Source: Deinococcus sp. Arct2-2
Lineage (GTDB): Bacteria; Deinococcota; Deinococci; Deinococcales; Deinococcaceae
NCBI RefSeq assembly: GCF_004801315.1
Contig: NZ_SSNW01000046.1
Coordinates: 1 to 45,005, forward strand
Direction of reading: 5' to 3'
Length of the DNA stretch: 45,005 nt
The notes under the pieces are model-generated. The model did no database searches. It was not told where the DNA came from and was given only the letters and a program-made list of their open reading frames with translations. Made by a program: the position numbers and the translations under genes. Positions 1 to 9,127 of the stretch are shown in pieces (the stretch's first letter is position 1; each line of letters starts with the position of its first letter).

Positions 1-222
1 CGCCCTTCAGGCCCTCGGAGCCACCATGATCTAAATCTTAGCAAGGATGTACTTAGATGCTGTGACTGATGCCTGTCAATTCAAATCGAGCCTTTCAGCA
101 GAGCCTGTGTTCAGCACAGCCTTGAGCAGCGGTAGAAGAACTGAGCAGTGAATCTGGAGAGCAGGAAAAAAATATCCGCCAACACAGAGTGTTGATCTGT
201 AAAGCAATTCAGGATTGTCTCC

Positions 223-633
223 TCAACCTGCGAAATCAACTTCGATCAGGCGATCAAAATGATCAAACCGCCCGATCAGCATGTGATGCCCAAACATTCC
301 GCCGTCGTCATACACCACCTCAAAGCCTTCCGGTTCCCAAGAGATAGATTCGAGCTGCGCCGTGCTAAATAGTGTCTCCACAGAAGGCTGATCCACATCC
401 ATCAAGCCGGTCAAGCGTTCAGACTGGCTGAGAACCCCTTCGACCAACGTCCGTTTGATGTCATGCTGGCGCAGACCAAAGCCTGTTAAGAAGCTGTTGA
501 CTTGACGAACCGTCCCCGCTTCAATATCCGGCACCGTAAGCCAGATCAACCCGTCCTGGTCCCGAAATTGACCTTGCCAGACTTTAAGCAGCTCATCATG
601 CGTGAACTGTTGAGGACCGATCTGCCAGACCAC
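223..633 (-). CDS. Small DUF2262-like protein of unknown function
   Basis: Encodes about 136 residues. The C-terminal third contains a YDDGGMFGHHM block followed by DFAG at the very end, which resembles the DDGDxFWGH...AG ending of DUF2262 proteins; I recognise this from memory and the match is partial. No signal peptide or membrane segment is visible. I chose the GTG at 633, which has a GGAG-type ribosome site about nine bases upstream; the frame stays open to a GTG at 693 with no good ribosome site. It stands alone beside a zone of broken mobile elements, and its role is unknown. Confidence 0.55.
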   Translation of the reverse strand: MVWQIGPQQFTHDELLKVWQGQFRDQDGLIWLTVPDIEAGTVRQVNSFLTGFGLRQHDIKRTLVEGVLSQSERLTGLMDVDQPSVETLFSTAQLESISWEPEGFEVVYDDGGMFGHHMLIGRFDHFDRLIEVDFAG

Positions 634-918
634 CGCGCTTTCTCCGCTGCTCACCTGTCCACATCCCCTAGCAGAATGCCGAGCGAGCCACACCCCTGAC
701 CACCGATCTGGACCATGGGCCTACCTTAAGCGTTCTAGGCCGAGTGGGCTGCATGATTTCGCGGTCAGGTGAGCCACCAGTGCAGGCCAAGCCCAGCCCA
801 GCCGGTTGCGTGTGCGATCGTGTTTCATGCAGGGGAACTGCTCCCAGTTGGTTAAAAACTTCCTACATACATCGTCAGAAGTTCTACAGGGTACGGCTAG
901 GGCGACGAAAGCTCCGTT

Positions 919-1014
919 TCAAGTGCTACTCAGCGGCTCCGCCCCGGCTTTCCTTAGAGCATCCAACTCAAGGGCCGTTGTCTGGTCATCGGTAGAGACG
1001 CGAGTGTAGGCAAC
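919..1014 (-). pseudogene. Serine resolvase/invertase N-terminal relic
   Basis: The minus strand reads VAYTRVSTDDQTTALELDAL and continues RKAGAEPL before an in-frame TGA. YxRVSTxDQ with the following hydrophobic helix is the signature of the serine recombinase catalytic domain, and its Ser is the nucleophile. Only about 28 codons survive. There is no start codon at the front and the rest of the catalytic domain and the DNA-binding domain are missing, so this is a dead fragment, probably of a Tn3-type resolvase. Confidence 0.6.
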
Positions 1015-1079
1015 GGGAGTTAGTGCAAAACCCTGTGCCAAAAGTAGGTGTAAAAGCAATAGGGATTCTGCTGGCGAAT

Positions 1080-1304
1080 TCAGGCGGCACGCAGTTGAGC
1101 GAAGCGCGAGCGCCTTGTTCTGACGGGCCGATCCCCGTCCAGCCAGGCACAGAGCCGAACCACATTGATTGCCAGGGCGGTCAACACATGCTGGAGAGAC
1201 GTTTTTTGCAGCTCTCGATACCGGCAGTTCCTCAGTCCGAAGGCTCGAACCCCCTGTGAAAGGGTGCCCTCAATGCCCGCGCGCCGCTGGTGGCGACGCT
1301 GATG
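1080..1304 (-). pseudogene. IS1182-type transposase C-terminal relic
   Basis: Read on the minus strand from about 1304 the frame gives QRRAGIEGTLSQGVRAFGLR, then RYRELQKTSLQHVLTALAIN, then VVRLCAWLDG and FAQLRAA before TGA at 1080-1082. RAGIEGTLSQG and the KTxLQHVxTAxAINxxRLxAW pattern are typical of the C-terminal part of IS1182-type DDE transposases, where the E of GIEGT is the third catalytic acid. The rest of the gene is absent. It begins where the IS110 fragment stops making sense, in a different frame, so the two relics have been fused end to end. Confidence 0.65.
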
Positions 1305-1852
1305 GCCTGATCAGCCGCCTTCACTTGCTGCTCGAGGAGCGCGAGCCGTGCATCGCTCCAGAGTTGGGTCGTGGCACTTGGAGGAGCCTGATGATCCGCA
1401 GCATGGCGGCGGCTTTTCTCCAAGGTGATTAGGGCAACGATGACATCACGATCCCGAACCAGAGCACGCAGTTCAAGGACATCCGCTTCTGGCGGCGTCC
1501 AGCAGGCTGGACGCATGGTCGCGCCGTATTGCGCGATGAGTGCGGCATCGAGGGTGTCGGTCTTGCCGCGCCTCAACAGACTCCGAGCGAAGAATTTGAT
1601 CTTGGCCGGATTGACGACACTGACCTTGAATCCGGCGTCGTGCAGCGTGAACGCAAGGACTTCCCAGTACACGCTGGTGGATTCCATCACCACCTGCGTT
1701 TTTTGAGGCGCAGCGCCTCTCTTGTGCAGCCAGGTCAACAGATTCTGGTGACCCGCAGCAGTGTTGGCACACGGCTTGGCAGCTTTCTGTTCATCGCCGT
1801 CCAGACAAACAAAAAGCTCTGTTTTGCCGATATCGATCCCGACCATCAACAT
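1232..1852 (-). pseudogene. IS110-family transposase, N-terminal DEDD half
   Basis: The frame starting at the ATG at 1852, preceded by a good GGAGG ribosome site, opens with MLMVGIDIGKTELFV. It carries the four acidic residues expected of the RuvC-like DEDD domain: D of GIDIGK, E of VMESTSVYW, and both D of KTDTLDAALIAQYG. It runs to LALLEQQVKAADQAI and then, at about 1300, turns into an unrelated frame ending HRGFEPSD. The C-terminal domain with the catalytic serine is missing here, so the enzyme cannot be active alone. A matching C-terminal piece lies on the opposite strand at 2030-2325. Confidence 0.8.
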
Positions 1853-2029
1853 AAAAACCTCCAGTGAAGAGGGATGGTCACTGCCCTGATCAATCGACGT
1901 TACTTTGTGTTCGGGCTTGGTAGCCGCTGCAGAGGGTTGCGTCTGAGTGAATGGGTCTCGGGCCGACCATGATTTCGCCCCCGATCTTGAAGATCTATGT
2001 GGCTCACAGGTGTGTTGGCCCGAGTGGGA

Positions 2030-2325
2030 GTGACGCGCCCAGCTTTCCATGGCTGGGCGCAACACACAATGTGGCTACTACCCGTGGACGCATCTCGAAG
2101 CTTGGAAACCCTCGACTCAGACGGATTGTGTACAGCGCCGCCGTGGCAGCAACGCGTACCAAGACGAAAGAAAAGGCGTTTTATCAACGCCTTCGGGAAC
2201 AGGGAAAACCGGGGAAAGTCGCGGTGATCGCCTTGGCACGCAAATTGCTGTGCGTCGGGTTTGCTGTGGTGAAATCCGGCTTATCCTCTGACCCAGAGTT
2301 CATGAGGCCCACTGGCGAGGCTTGA
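2030..2325 (+). pseudogene. IS110-family transposase, C-terminal fragment
   Basis: The plus strand encodes RGRISKLGNPRLRRIVYSAA, then KAFYQRLREQGKPGKVAVIA and ARKLL, ending GEA and a stop. RISKxGNxxLRRxLYxAA and FYxRLxxxGKPxKVAxxAxARKLL are the signature of the C-terminal transposase_20 domain of the IS110/IS1111 family. The recognisable part starts near the SFPWLGAT stretch at about 2030-2060. It lacks the DEDD half. It points away from the N-terminal half at 1232-1852, so the two are either an inverted, broken copy of one element or pieces of two elements. Confidence 0.7.
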
Positions 2326-2425
2326 CAACTCAGGCGCACAACAATATCTACAAAAATTTCAAAATTGTGTCTCTTCCCTGGCCGAAGTCAATGCGTTCCC
2401 CACCTTCCTCACGGGTGTCAGCCTC

Positions 2426-3271
2426 TCAGGCCCTCATGGCTTTCAGGATCAGCAGCTCTGAGTCCAGGCGAGTGGTGCCGTCTGTGGCCCGGTTGTGCTC
2501 GGTCCAGTGCGCTTCCAGGTCGTGGCGCAACGTGTCCTGCAGATCCTCAGGCAACGCCGCAAACGCGCGGTTGGTCGGGCCGTAGTAGGTGCGGTAGAAC
2601 CCTACCACCTCGGCGGGGCCGAAGGGATAAGCCAGGGGGTAGGCCATGCGCTCGAAGCTGAGCGCCGTCACGCCAGTACCGAAGCGCTCGCGCAGCACGG
2701 TCTCGTCCCCCCACAGCATCGGTGAGGGCATCAGCGGCGAAGGCGGCACGTGGCGCCCGATGACCTTAAACATTCCACCAATGAAACTGGCTGGTGTCCA
2801 GCTGCCGATCACTAGCCGTCCGCCTGGTCGACACACCCGCAGTGCTTCGGCCACCACCCGGTCCGGACGCGGAGCGAACATCATGCCAACCAGGCTGCTG
2901 ACCACGTCGAAGCCCGCGTCCGGGTACGGCAGGTCCTCGGCATCGCCCTCATCGAAGTGAGCGCTTAGGCCGTCGGTTCTGGCCCGCTGCCGGGCCTGCT
3001 CAATCAGGTTCGCTGCGATGTCCACCCCTGTAGCGTCGGTGCCTGCGCGCGAGGCAGGAATCACCAGTTGCCCTGCTCCGCAGGCCACGTCCAGCAGACG
3101 CTCACCAGGGTTCAGGTTCAGCCGCTGTAGGAACTCCAGGGCACCCGGTTCCAGATAGCGGGCGAAGACCCCGTAGTCGCCGCTTTCCCAGGTGGCCTTG
3201 AGACGGGTCTTGAGGGCCTGCATCTCGCTGTCTGGCTGCGCTGTCGTTCCGGTTGTCATCGTTCCAGTCAT
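2426..3271 (-). CDS. Class I SAM-dependent methyltransferase
   Basis: Encodes 281 residues of the Methyltransf_11/25 type. Motif I is visible as [15 protein letters not shown] (about residues 58-72), followed by the acidic strand end [13 protein letters not shown] that contacts the SAM ribose, and a later [11 protein letters not shown] strand. The substrate cannot be told; the ending [13 protein letters not shown] resembles ubiquinone/menaquinone-type and small-molecule methyltransferases of Gram-positive and Deinococcus genomes. The ATG at 3271 has GGGAGGA five bases upstream. The gene is divergent from the LAL regulator at 3454 with about 180 bp between them, so that regulator may control it. 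Confidence 0.88.
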   Translation of the reverse strand: MTGTMTTGTTAQPDSEMQALKTRLKATWESGDYGVFARYLEPGALEFLQRLNLNPGERLLDVACGAGQLVIPASRAGTDATGVDIAANLIEQARQRARTDGLSAHFDEGDAEDLPYPDAGFDVVSSLVGMMFAPRPDRVVAEALRVCRPGGRLVIGSWTPASFIGGMFKVIGRHVPPSPLMPSPMLWGDETVLRERFGTGVTALSFERMAYPLAYPFGPAEVVGFYRTYYGPTNRAFAALPEDLQDTLRHDLEAHWTEHNRATDGTTRLDSELLILKAMRA

Positions 3272-3353
3272 GGTGTCCTCCCAGGTGGGCCGCTGGTGTT
3301 CCCTGCTTCCCGACCTCAGGCTAGGCCACTGCTTCCGCCGACCGGTACGGGGA

Positions 3354-3386
3354 ACTACGGTAGTTGGAAAGGCCGGCTACCGTAGT
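3354..3386. promoter_or_regulatory. Inverted-repeat candidate operator between methyltransferase and LAL regulator
   Basis: ACTACGGTAG at 3354-3363 is repeated exactly as its reverse complement CTACCGTAGT at 3377-3386, with 13 bases between. Each arm is itself nearly palindromic. It sits in the divergent intergenic region, 68 bp before the LuxR-type gene. A role as the binding site of that regulator is inferred from position. Confidence 0.5.
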
Positions 3387-3453
3387 GCGCGCAGCCCTCC
3401 TGGCCGGGGGGGTACGCTGAAGGCAGGATGGACAGCATCGTGCAGGGTTTGCC

Positions 3454-6273
3454 ATGACGGTTCTCGTCGGACGTTCGCAGGAACTGGCCGTGCTGGCCGG
3501 GGCGCTGGAACGCGCTGGTCAGGGTTTGGGGGGCGTGCTGCTGCTGGACGGCGAGGCAGGCATCGGCAAGACGCGTCTCCTCGAAGTGGCGCTGGCCGGT
3601 CAGGCACTCCAAGTTCTAGCAGGCGCGTCACGCGACACCCGGGTACGCGTACCTTACTCGCCCCTGGTGGCGCTGCTGCTGCCAGAACTGGGGGCACTGG
3701 CACCCGAGAATGGCAGCACACCCGCACTGCTGCAAGGGGCTTTGCGCGCGGCCTTGCGCCTCCTGACACAGGGGGGCCCGACAGCGCTGCTGCTCGAAGA
3801 CCTGCACTGGGCCGACCACGCGACGCTCGACCTCCTTCCGCTGCTGCCGAGCTGGCTCGCAGACCGGCAAGTCCTGACGCTCGGCACCTACCGGCCCGAA
3901 GAGCTGCCGCGCGGCCACCCGCTGCGGCAGGCCCGCCAAGACCTGCGCCGGGCTGGGGTGCTGGAGGAGTTGCACCTCGGCAGTTTGACGGCGGAAAGCA
4001 TCGCCGAACTGGTGGCTGGGACGGTGGGGGCACCCGTGGCCGACAGCGTATCTGACCTAGTACATGAGCGTTCAGAGGGCGTGCCGCTCTACGCCCGCGA
4101 ATACGCGGCGGCCCTGCGCTCAGGGGGAAAGCTGGCCCCCAACCGCGACGGCCTGTTGGATCTGGTGCCAGGTCAGGGTGCCGTACTACCGCAGACCCTA
4201 CGGGACGCGGTCCTGCTCGACGTGGACCGCCTGCTCCCCGAGGTTCAGCGGGCCGCCGAGACTGCTGCAGTGCTCGGGGCGGCCTTCGACATGGATATGC
4301 TGGACGCCCTGCTGGTGGACGAACTCCTATGTGACGCGCTGATCGGGTGTGGCCTGCTGACCGGGGATCAGGGGCGCGTGTCGTTCCGTCACGCCCTGAT
4401 CCGCGACGTGGTGTACGCCGGTATTCCTTGGGGTCGCCGCCGCGGCCTGCACCGGCAGGTTGCGGCGGCGCTCACCACCACTGCTGTTTCGGCGAGCCTG
4501 ATTGCAGAACATTGGCTGGCCGGGCACGAGCCAGAGCAGGCCCGCGCCGCGCTGCTGCGCTCTGCCGAGGCGTCGTGCCGGTTACACGCCTACCGCGACG
4601 CCGCCGAAGCGGCCAGCCGGGCACTGGAATTGTGGCCGAGTGGCGCCGATGAAGCGCACCGCCTTGAGGTGCTGGCGCAACTGGGGCGCTGCGCCCAGGC
4701 CTGCGGCCTGCTGAGCGAGGCGGCCCGCGCCTGGCGAGAGGCCGCGCAAGCTCACCTCGAGGCGGGTCACACCCACGGGTTCGCCGAAGCGCAGCGCCGA
4801 CTCGCAGGCACCCTCGACCTGCAGGGATTGTGGGAGCAGGCCAGCGAGACGCGCCGATTGGCCGCCGAGGCCTTCGGGCGCTGCGGAGCTGCCGCCGAGG
4901 CCGCTGAGGAGCGGCTGACGCTCGGAACTACCCTACGCGCCGTGAGCCGCAATTCTGCCGCCCTTGAGGTGCTGACACTGGCCCTGAACGACGCCAGGCA
5001 GGCCGGGAGGCGCGACTTGGAAGCGCGCATTCTAGGGCAACAGGGCAATGCCTTGGCACGCAGCGGGCAGGCCGAACAGGGGCTCAGGGTCTGCCGGGAC
5101 GCACTGTCCATCGCCATAAGGGGCACCTTCACCGGGGCGGCGGTCGAGGTGTTGCACCGGCTGGCGGATACTTTGGAGCACTGCGGTGATTTTCTGGGTG
5201 CGCGGGCCGCCTACGCCGACGCCTTTGAGCTGTGCGAGGAGACAGGTCCGGCCGCCTTCGCCTGCCGAGCCTGCGTGACCGTGCCGCTGTATCAGAACGG
5301 GGCGTGGGATCGGGCTGCCAGCGAGTGCCGGGTGGTGTTGACCTCGCCCCATGCGCCGCTGGCGCCGCGTGCTGTGGCGGGTGCCATGCTGGGCACCATC
5401 CTGGCGCACCGGGGGCAGCCTGCTCGCGCCCGCCCTTTCCTGACCGATGCGCCAGAGCTCGCCCAGCGGGCGGGGGTGGCGGCAGTCAAGCTCCGCGCCC
5501 TGTGGGGGCTGGCTCTGGTGGGAGAAGGATTGGGTCAAGCTGAGGAGGCGATGAACCGTGCCCGCGAACTGCTCGACATCTGGGAGGGCGTCGAGGATCA
5601 TTACCACATTCTGTCGCCGATGCGTTGGGCGTCCAGTTATTTCGCCCTTCAGGGCATGGAGCAGGATCTGCGCCGCGCCACCGAGGCGCTGAACCGCGCC
5701 GCCGACCTGAATGGCGGGCCGGTCGCCTTCTCTGCCCTGGCGCACGCGCTAGGTGAGCTGGCGTGGCTGGGCGGTCACCCGGAGACGGCCTCAGGGCAGT
5801 TCGAGATCGCCGTGAACCTGCTGCGGGATTCCGACAGTCCATATGAGGAGACCTGCACCCGGCTGCGGGCTGGACAGGTGCTAGCGGTTTTGGGCCGTGC
5901 GGAGGAAGCCAAAGAACACCTGAGCACCGCGCACCGCGTCGCCCGCAACCTGAATGCTGTGATGCTGACCCAGCAGGCAGCCGCCGCACTGGAAGGGCTA
6001 GGCGTGGTGACTGGACGCAGAGGCGTCCGGCCCACTGGCGAGCCCGCGAACGGCCTGACCCGGCGCCAGAGCGAGGTTCTGAAGCTGGTGGCACTGGGCC
6101 GCAGCGACAAGGCTATCGCGCAGGAACTGCGGCTCAGTCCCCGCACGGTTGAGATGCATATGAGCCACATCCTGGCGAGCTTGGACAGCCGTTCCCGAAC
6201 CGAGGCGGTCAGGAAAGCGGCCGAACAGGGACTGCTGGATTGGCGGGGTAGTCCTGGCCCAGGTATCACCTGA
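3454..6273 (+). CDS. LuxR-family transcriptional regulator with AAA-type ATPase (LAL/MalT-like)
   Basis: Encodes 939 residues, the usual size of large ATP-binding LuxR regulators. The N-terminus has a Walker A motif GEAGIGKT at residues 33-40 and a Walker B region ending LLLEDLHWAD at about 112-121. The middle, about residues 350-850, is a run of Ala/Leu-rich helical repeats (TPR-like), the presumed ligand or partner platform. The C-terminus has a complete LuxR helix-turn-helix: LTRRQSEVLKLVALGRSDKA, then IAQELRLSPRTVEMHMSHIL. Such proteins bind ATP and an inducer, then activate transcription; the inducer is unknown. It is divergent from the methyltransferase and preceded by an inverted repeat that may be its own site. 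Confidence 0.92.
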   Translation: MTVLVGRSQELAVLAGALERAGQGLGGVLLLDGEAGIGKTRLLEVALAGQALQVLAGASRDTRVRVPYSPLVALLLPELGALAPENGSTPALLQGALRAALRLLTQGGPTALLLEDLHWADHATLDLLPLLPSWLADRQVLTLGTYRPEELPRGHPLRQARQDLRRAGVLEELHLGSLTAESIAELVAGTVGAPVADSVSDLVHERSEGVPLYAREYAAALRSGGKLAPNRDGLLDLVPGQGAVLPQTLRDAVLLDVDRLLPEVQRAAETAAVLGAAFDMDMLDALLVDELLCDALIGCGLLTGDQGRVSFRHALIRDVVYAGIPWGRRRGLHRQVAAALTTTAVSASLIAEHWLAGHEPEQARAALLRSAEASCRLHAYRDAAEAASRALELWPSGADEAHRLEVLAQLGRCAQACGLLSEAARAWREAAQAHLEAGHTHGFAEAQRRLAGTLDLQGLWEQASETRRLAAEAFGRCGAAAEAAEERLTLGTTLRAVSRNSAALEVLTLALNDARQAGRRDLEARILGQQGNALARSGQAEQGLRVCRDALSIAIRGTFTGAAVEVLHRLADTLEHCGDFLGARAAYADAFELCEETGPAAFACRACVTVPLYQNGAWDRAASECRVVLTSPHAPLAPRAVAGAMLGTILAHRGQPARARPFLTDAPELAQRAGVAAVKLRALWGLALVGEGLGQAEEAMNRARELLDIWEGVEDHYHILSPMRWASSYFALQGMEQDLRRATEALNRAADLNGGPVAFSALAHALGELAWLGGHPETASGQFEIAVNLLRDSDSPYEETCTRLRAGQVLAVLGRAEEAKEHLSTAHRVARNLNAVMLTQQAAAALEGLGVVTGRRGVRPTGEPANGLTRRQSEVLKLVALGRSDKAIAQELRLSPRTVEMHMSHILASLDSRSRTEAVRKAAEQGLLDWRGSPGPGIT

Positions 6274-6799
6274 GAGAGAAGTCACCACAATCTGGAAGCA
6301 GCCCCCCTACGTAGGCGATATGGCGACACGAGGAGACGGAGAAACACCCATTCTCAAGCGCTGCTCTCCGAATCGCGTTGTCCCTGACCCTGAATGTTAG
6401 TAGTCTCCTGTCATGCAGAAACGGCCAGATCTGCACAGAATGAATGGGGCTGGCAAACACGATCATTGTGCATTGTGAAAGCCTGTTGCACGGATGAACA
6501 CAAAAGCAACAAGCTTTCGCAACAAGAAAGTGCCGTGTTCATCAGAGCCCTACCACCTGTGCAAATCCCTCCCTTTTGCAAAGCCTTGAAGTGGAATCCT
6601 GGGCGAGTTGGACAACTTGCGACCCTTCGCTGGGTTAAGCCCTGTTGGGTTCTGGGCCAGGCAGTGGGAGGTCGGCGCCCTCCTGACGGAACACTACTGT
6701 TGAGCACTCGCACTCGGGCTATGCTGGCGTGACGGGACAGGCTTGAGGTGGACACGCGTCTGGAAGGCTTGAAGCTCGACTTCACGCCGGGGAGCACCC
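6274..6799. other. Intergenic region without a gene
   Basis: No reading frame here looks like a protein. A short direct repeat, GCAACAAG, occurs twice about 12 bases apart near 6505-6525. A possible promoter for the next gene is TGTTGA at about 6699 with TATGCT 16 bases later (6719-6724), about 75 bp before the start codon. I see no clear terminator after the LAL gene. Confidence 0.4.
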
Positions 6800-8023
6800 A
6801 TGAATTCGCACACCGACCTCCAACAGCGCTTCGAAGCCCAGGCCCATACCCTCCAGATTCATCAAGTCGAGCTCGAAGCCCAGAACGAAGAGCTGCGCCA
6901 GACCAACCTGGAATTGGAGCTGGCCCGCAACCAGTACGCCGACCTATTCCAGGCGGCCCCCGTGGGTTACGTCGTCTGTGATTCGGCCGGCACCATTCAG
7001 CAGATCAACGCCCTGGGCTGCGCCCAATTGGGCTCCCCAGAGATCCACCTCATCGGGCGTCCGTTCGCCCTCTTTGTCGATCCCACTCAGCGGCCCCACC
7101 TGGCCACCCTGCTGAACCACGTGTGGACCCGCGCAGACGGACCTCACCGCACCGAGCTGCAGATGCACGGTTCAGATGGCCGCTGGTGGCAGGCCCAGCT
7201 GGAATGCACCTCCTTGCACACCCCCGCGGGCTGGCGGGCACGCATGGTGCTCACCGACGTCACCGCGCTGAAATCGGCTCAACAGGAAGCCGATGAACGC
7301 CGCCAAGAGGCCCAGAGCCTGAATGCCGAACTCCAGACCTTCCTGCGCGCCCTGACCCAAGACCTGACCGGGCCACAGCGGCAGATCCAAGGCTTTGCCC
7401 AGTTCCTCAAGGACAGCCTGACCCCCGCCGATGTGAAGAGTGCCAAAGTCCTCCAGCATTTGCTGGAGGCCGCCTCCGACTTGGGAACGCTCACGACCGC
7501 CCTGACTGAATTTTTCCAGAGTACCCAGCCCAGCACGCACCGCACTCAGGTCAACCTCAACCACTTGGTCTCCGGTCTAGCTCATGACCTCGAACCCGAG
7601 TGGCCGGGCCGGGAGGTCAAGCTGACGTATGACTCTCTGCCCACCATCTGGGGCAGTCCTCAACAGCTCCGGCTGATCTTCAAACACCTGCTGTCCAACG
7701 CGGTCAAATTCACCGGGCCTCGCCCGGAGGCCCAAATTCATGTGGGAGTTCAGGAACACAGGGAAGCCTACGTGTTCAGCGTGCGGGACAACGGCGTGGG
7801 CTTCGATCCGGCGCAGAACGAGCGGCTCTTCACGCTGTTTGGGCGGCTGCACCGCCCCCGCGACTTCAAGGGGCAAGGACTGGGCTTGGCGCTCGTCAAA
7901 CGCATAGTGCAGCACCTTCACGGTCAGGTCTGGGCGGACAGTGTCCCCGGTGAAGGCGCCGTGTTCTGGGTTCAATTGCCCAAGCCGGAGGGTGCCGTCA
8001 CGCCCACAGACTCTGCAGCGTAA
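6800..8023 (+). CDS. PAS histidine-kinase-like protein lacking the phospho-acceptor histidine
   Basis: Encodes 407 residues with no membrane segment. Residues 5-48 and 158-180 are coiled-coil-like, a PAS domain lies at about 48-157 (LFQAAPVGYVVCDSAGTIQQ), a dimerisation-type helical region at about 178-245 and an HATPase_c domain at about 255-395. The ATPase boxes are intact: N300 in HLLSNAVKF, D330 in DNGVGF, and GQGLGLA at 358-364. The H-box, normally SHDLRxPL, reads TQDLTGPQ with Gln187 where the phosphorylated His should be. The protein should bind ATP but not autophosphorylate there. The start has GGGGAG six bases upstream. It is followed 63 bp later by a CheB-type gene, probably in one operon. 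Confidence 0.85.
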   Translation: MNSHTDLQQRFEAQAHTLQIHQVELEAQNEELRQTNLELELARNQYADLFQAAPVGYVVCDSAGTIQQINALGCAQLGSPEIHLIGRPFALFVDPTQRPHLATLLNHVWTRADGPHRTELQMHGSDGRWWQAQLECTSLHTPAGWRARMVLTDVTALKSAQQEADERRQEAQSLNAELQTFLRALTQDLTGPQRQIQGFAQFLKDSLTPADVKSAKVLQHLLEAASDLGTLTTALTEFFQSTQPSTHRTQVNLNHLVSGLAHDLEPEWPGREVKLTYDSLPTIWGSPQQLRLIFKHLLSNAVKFTGPRPEAQIHVGVQEHREAYVFSVRDNGVGFDPAQNERLFTLFGRLHRPRDFKGQGLGLALVKRIVQHLHGQVWADSVPGEGAVFWVQLPKPEGAVTPTDSAA

Positions 8024-8086
8024 GCACCAAGTCTGGGTTCAGAAACACTGAAGGCTGCTGGCGTGCCTTTAGGCCACACTGGGGCT

Positions 8087-9127
8087 ATGCTTCCACACCG
8101 ACTGGTGGTCATTGGCGCGTCTGCGGGGGGGATGCACCCCCTGCAACTCTTGGCGGCCGGGCTGCCAGCCGACTTCCCCGCCACCGTGTGCATCGTCTTG
8201 CACATCCCCGCCCATGTACCCAGTTTCTTGCCCGAGATCTTGGGCCGGGCCGGGCCGCTCCCGGTCTCGACTCCGGTTCAAGGTGAACCCCTGTTGCCGG
8301 GGCACATCTACTGTGCCCCGCCCGATCATCACCTGCTCGTCGAAGAAGGCCGCTTCAGTGTGACTAAGGGCCCCAAAGAAAACCGGATGCGCCCGGCGGT
8401 GGACACCCTGTTCCGTTCAGCGGCCTACAGCGAGGGGCCAAACGTCATTGGGGTGGTGCTCTCGGGCCTGCTGGATGACGGTACCTCGGGGCTGTGGACA
8501 GTCAAGCACTTTGGCGGCAGGGCGGTCGTCCAAGATCCCGAGGACGCCCAGTACAACTCGATGCCGAAGAGTGCAGCAGATCAGGTGGACATTGACCACA
8601 CGGTGACGGCTGAGGGACTGGCCGCCTTGCTGATCCGCTTGGTGGCCGAGCCCATGGGGACGGAGGTGCATGTTGACGAGGGTGACCGGGAACGGGTGGG
8701 GATTGAAGTCAGTATTGCCAGCACGGCACATGCGTTCCGGAAAGGCGTCATGAAGTTCGGCCAAGTGACGCCCCAGACCTGCCCGGAATGTGGCGGCGTG
8801 TTGGTACAAATTAAGGAGGGGGGCATTACCCGCTACCGCTGCCATACCGGTCACGCCTATACGGGCGACACGCTGCTGGTCAGCGTGACGGAGAAGATCG
8901 AAGATACCTTGTGGATCACCATGCGGGCCTTAGAGGAAGCCAGCATGCTGCTGGAGAACACCGGCCGGGAACTGGAAGCCAATGGACAGACCCGGCTGGC
9001 CAGTGAATACCTGCGGAAGGCTGAAGAGATGGAAGACCGCACCCAGCGGATCTTTCAGAACATCACCGAGAATCAAGCCCTCAGTGACGAGCAGCTCATC
9101 TACGACACCGCCAAGGAAGAGGTCTAA
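8087..9127 (+). CDS. cheB: CheB-type protein-glutamate methylesterase without receiver domain
   Basis: Encodes about 346 residues from the ATG at 8087; an in-frame GTG at 8063 is the alternative start. The catalytic triad of CheB is visible: Ser12 in IGASAGG, His39 in VLHIPAH, and Asp in SGLLDDGTSG. The N-terminal receiver domain of classical CheB is absent, so activity cannot be switched by CheA phosphorylation in the usual way. After the esterase domain there is a zinc-ribbon-like CPECGG...CHTGH motif and a helical tail. No chemoreceptor or CheR is nearby, so the substrate may be another methylated protein. It ends 4 bp inside the convergent GGDEF-EAL gene. Confidence 0.88.
   Translation: MLPHRLVVIGASAGGMHPLQLLAAGLPADFPATVCIVLHIPAHVPSFLPEILGRAGPLPVSTPVQGEPLLPGHIYCAPPDHHLLVEEGRFSVTKGPKENRMRPAVDTLFRSAAYSEGPNVIGVVLSGLLDDGTSGLWTVKHFGGRAVVQDPEDAQYNSMPKSAADQVDIDHTVTAEGLAALLIRLVAEPMGTEVHVDEGDRERVGIEVSIASTAHAFRKGVMKFGQVTPQTCPECGGVLVQIKEGGITRYRCHTGHAYTGDTLLVSVTEKIEDTLWITMRALEEASMLLENTGRELEANGQTRLASEYLRKAEEMEDRTQRIFQNITENQALSDEQLIYDTAKEEV

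Noticed and set aside
695..740. Possible Tn3 38-bp terminal inverted repeat near the resolvase relic
   Set aside because: CCCC and TTAAG ends are present but in the wrong relative orientation and no partner was found.
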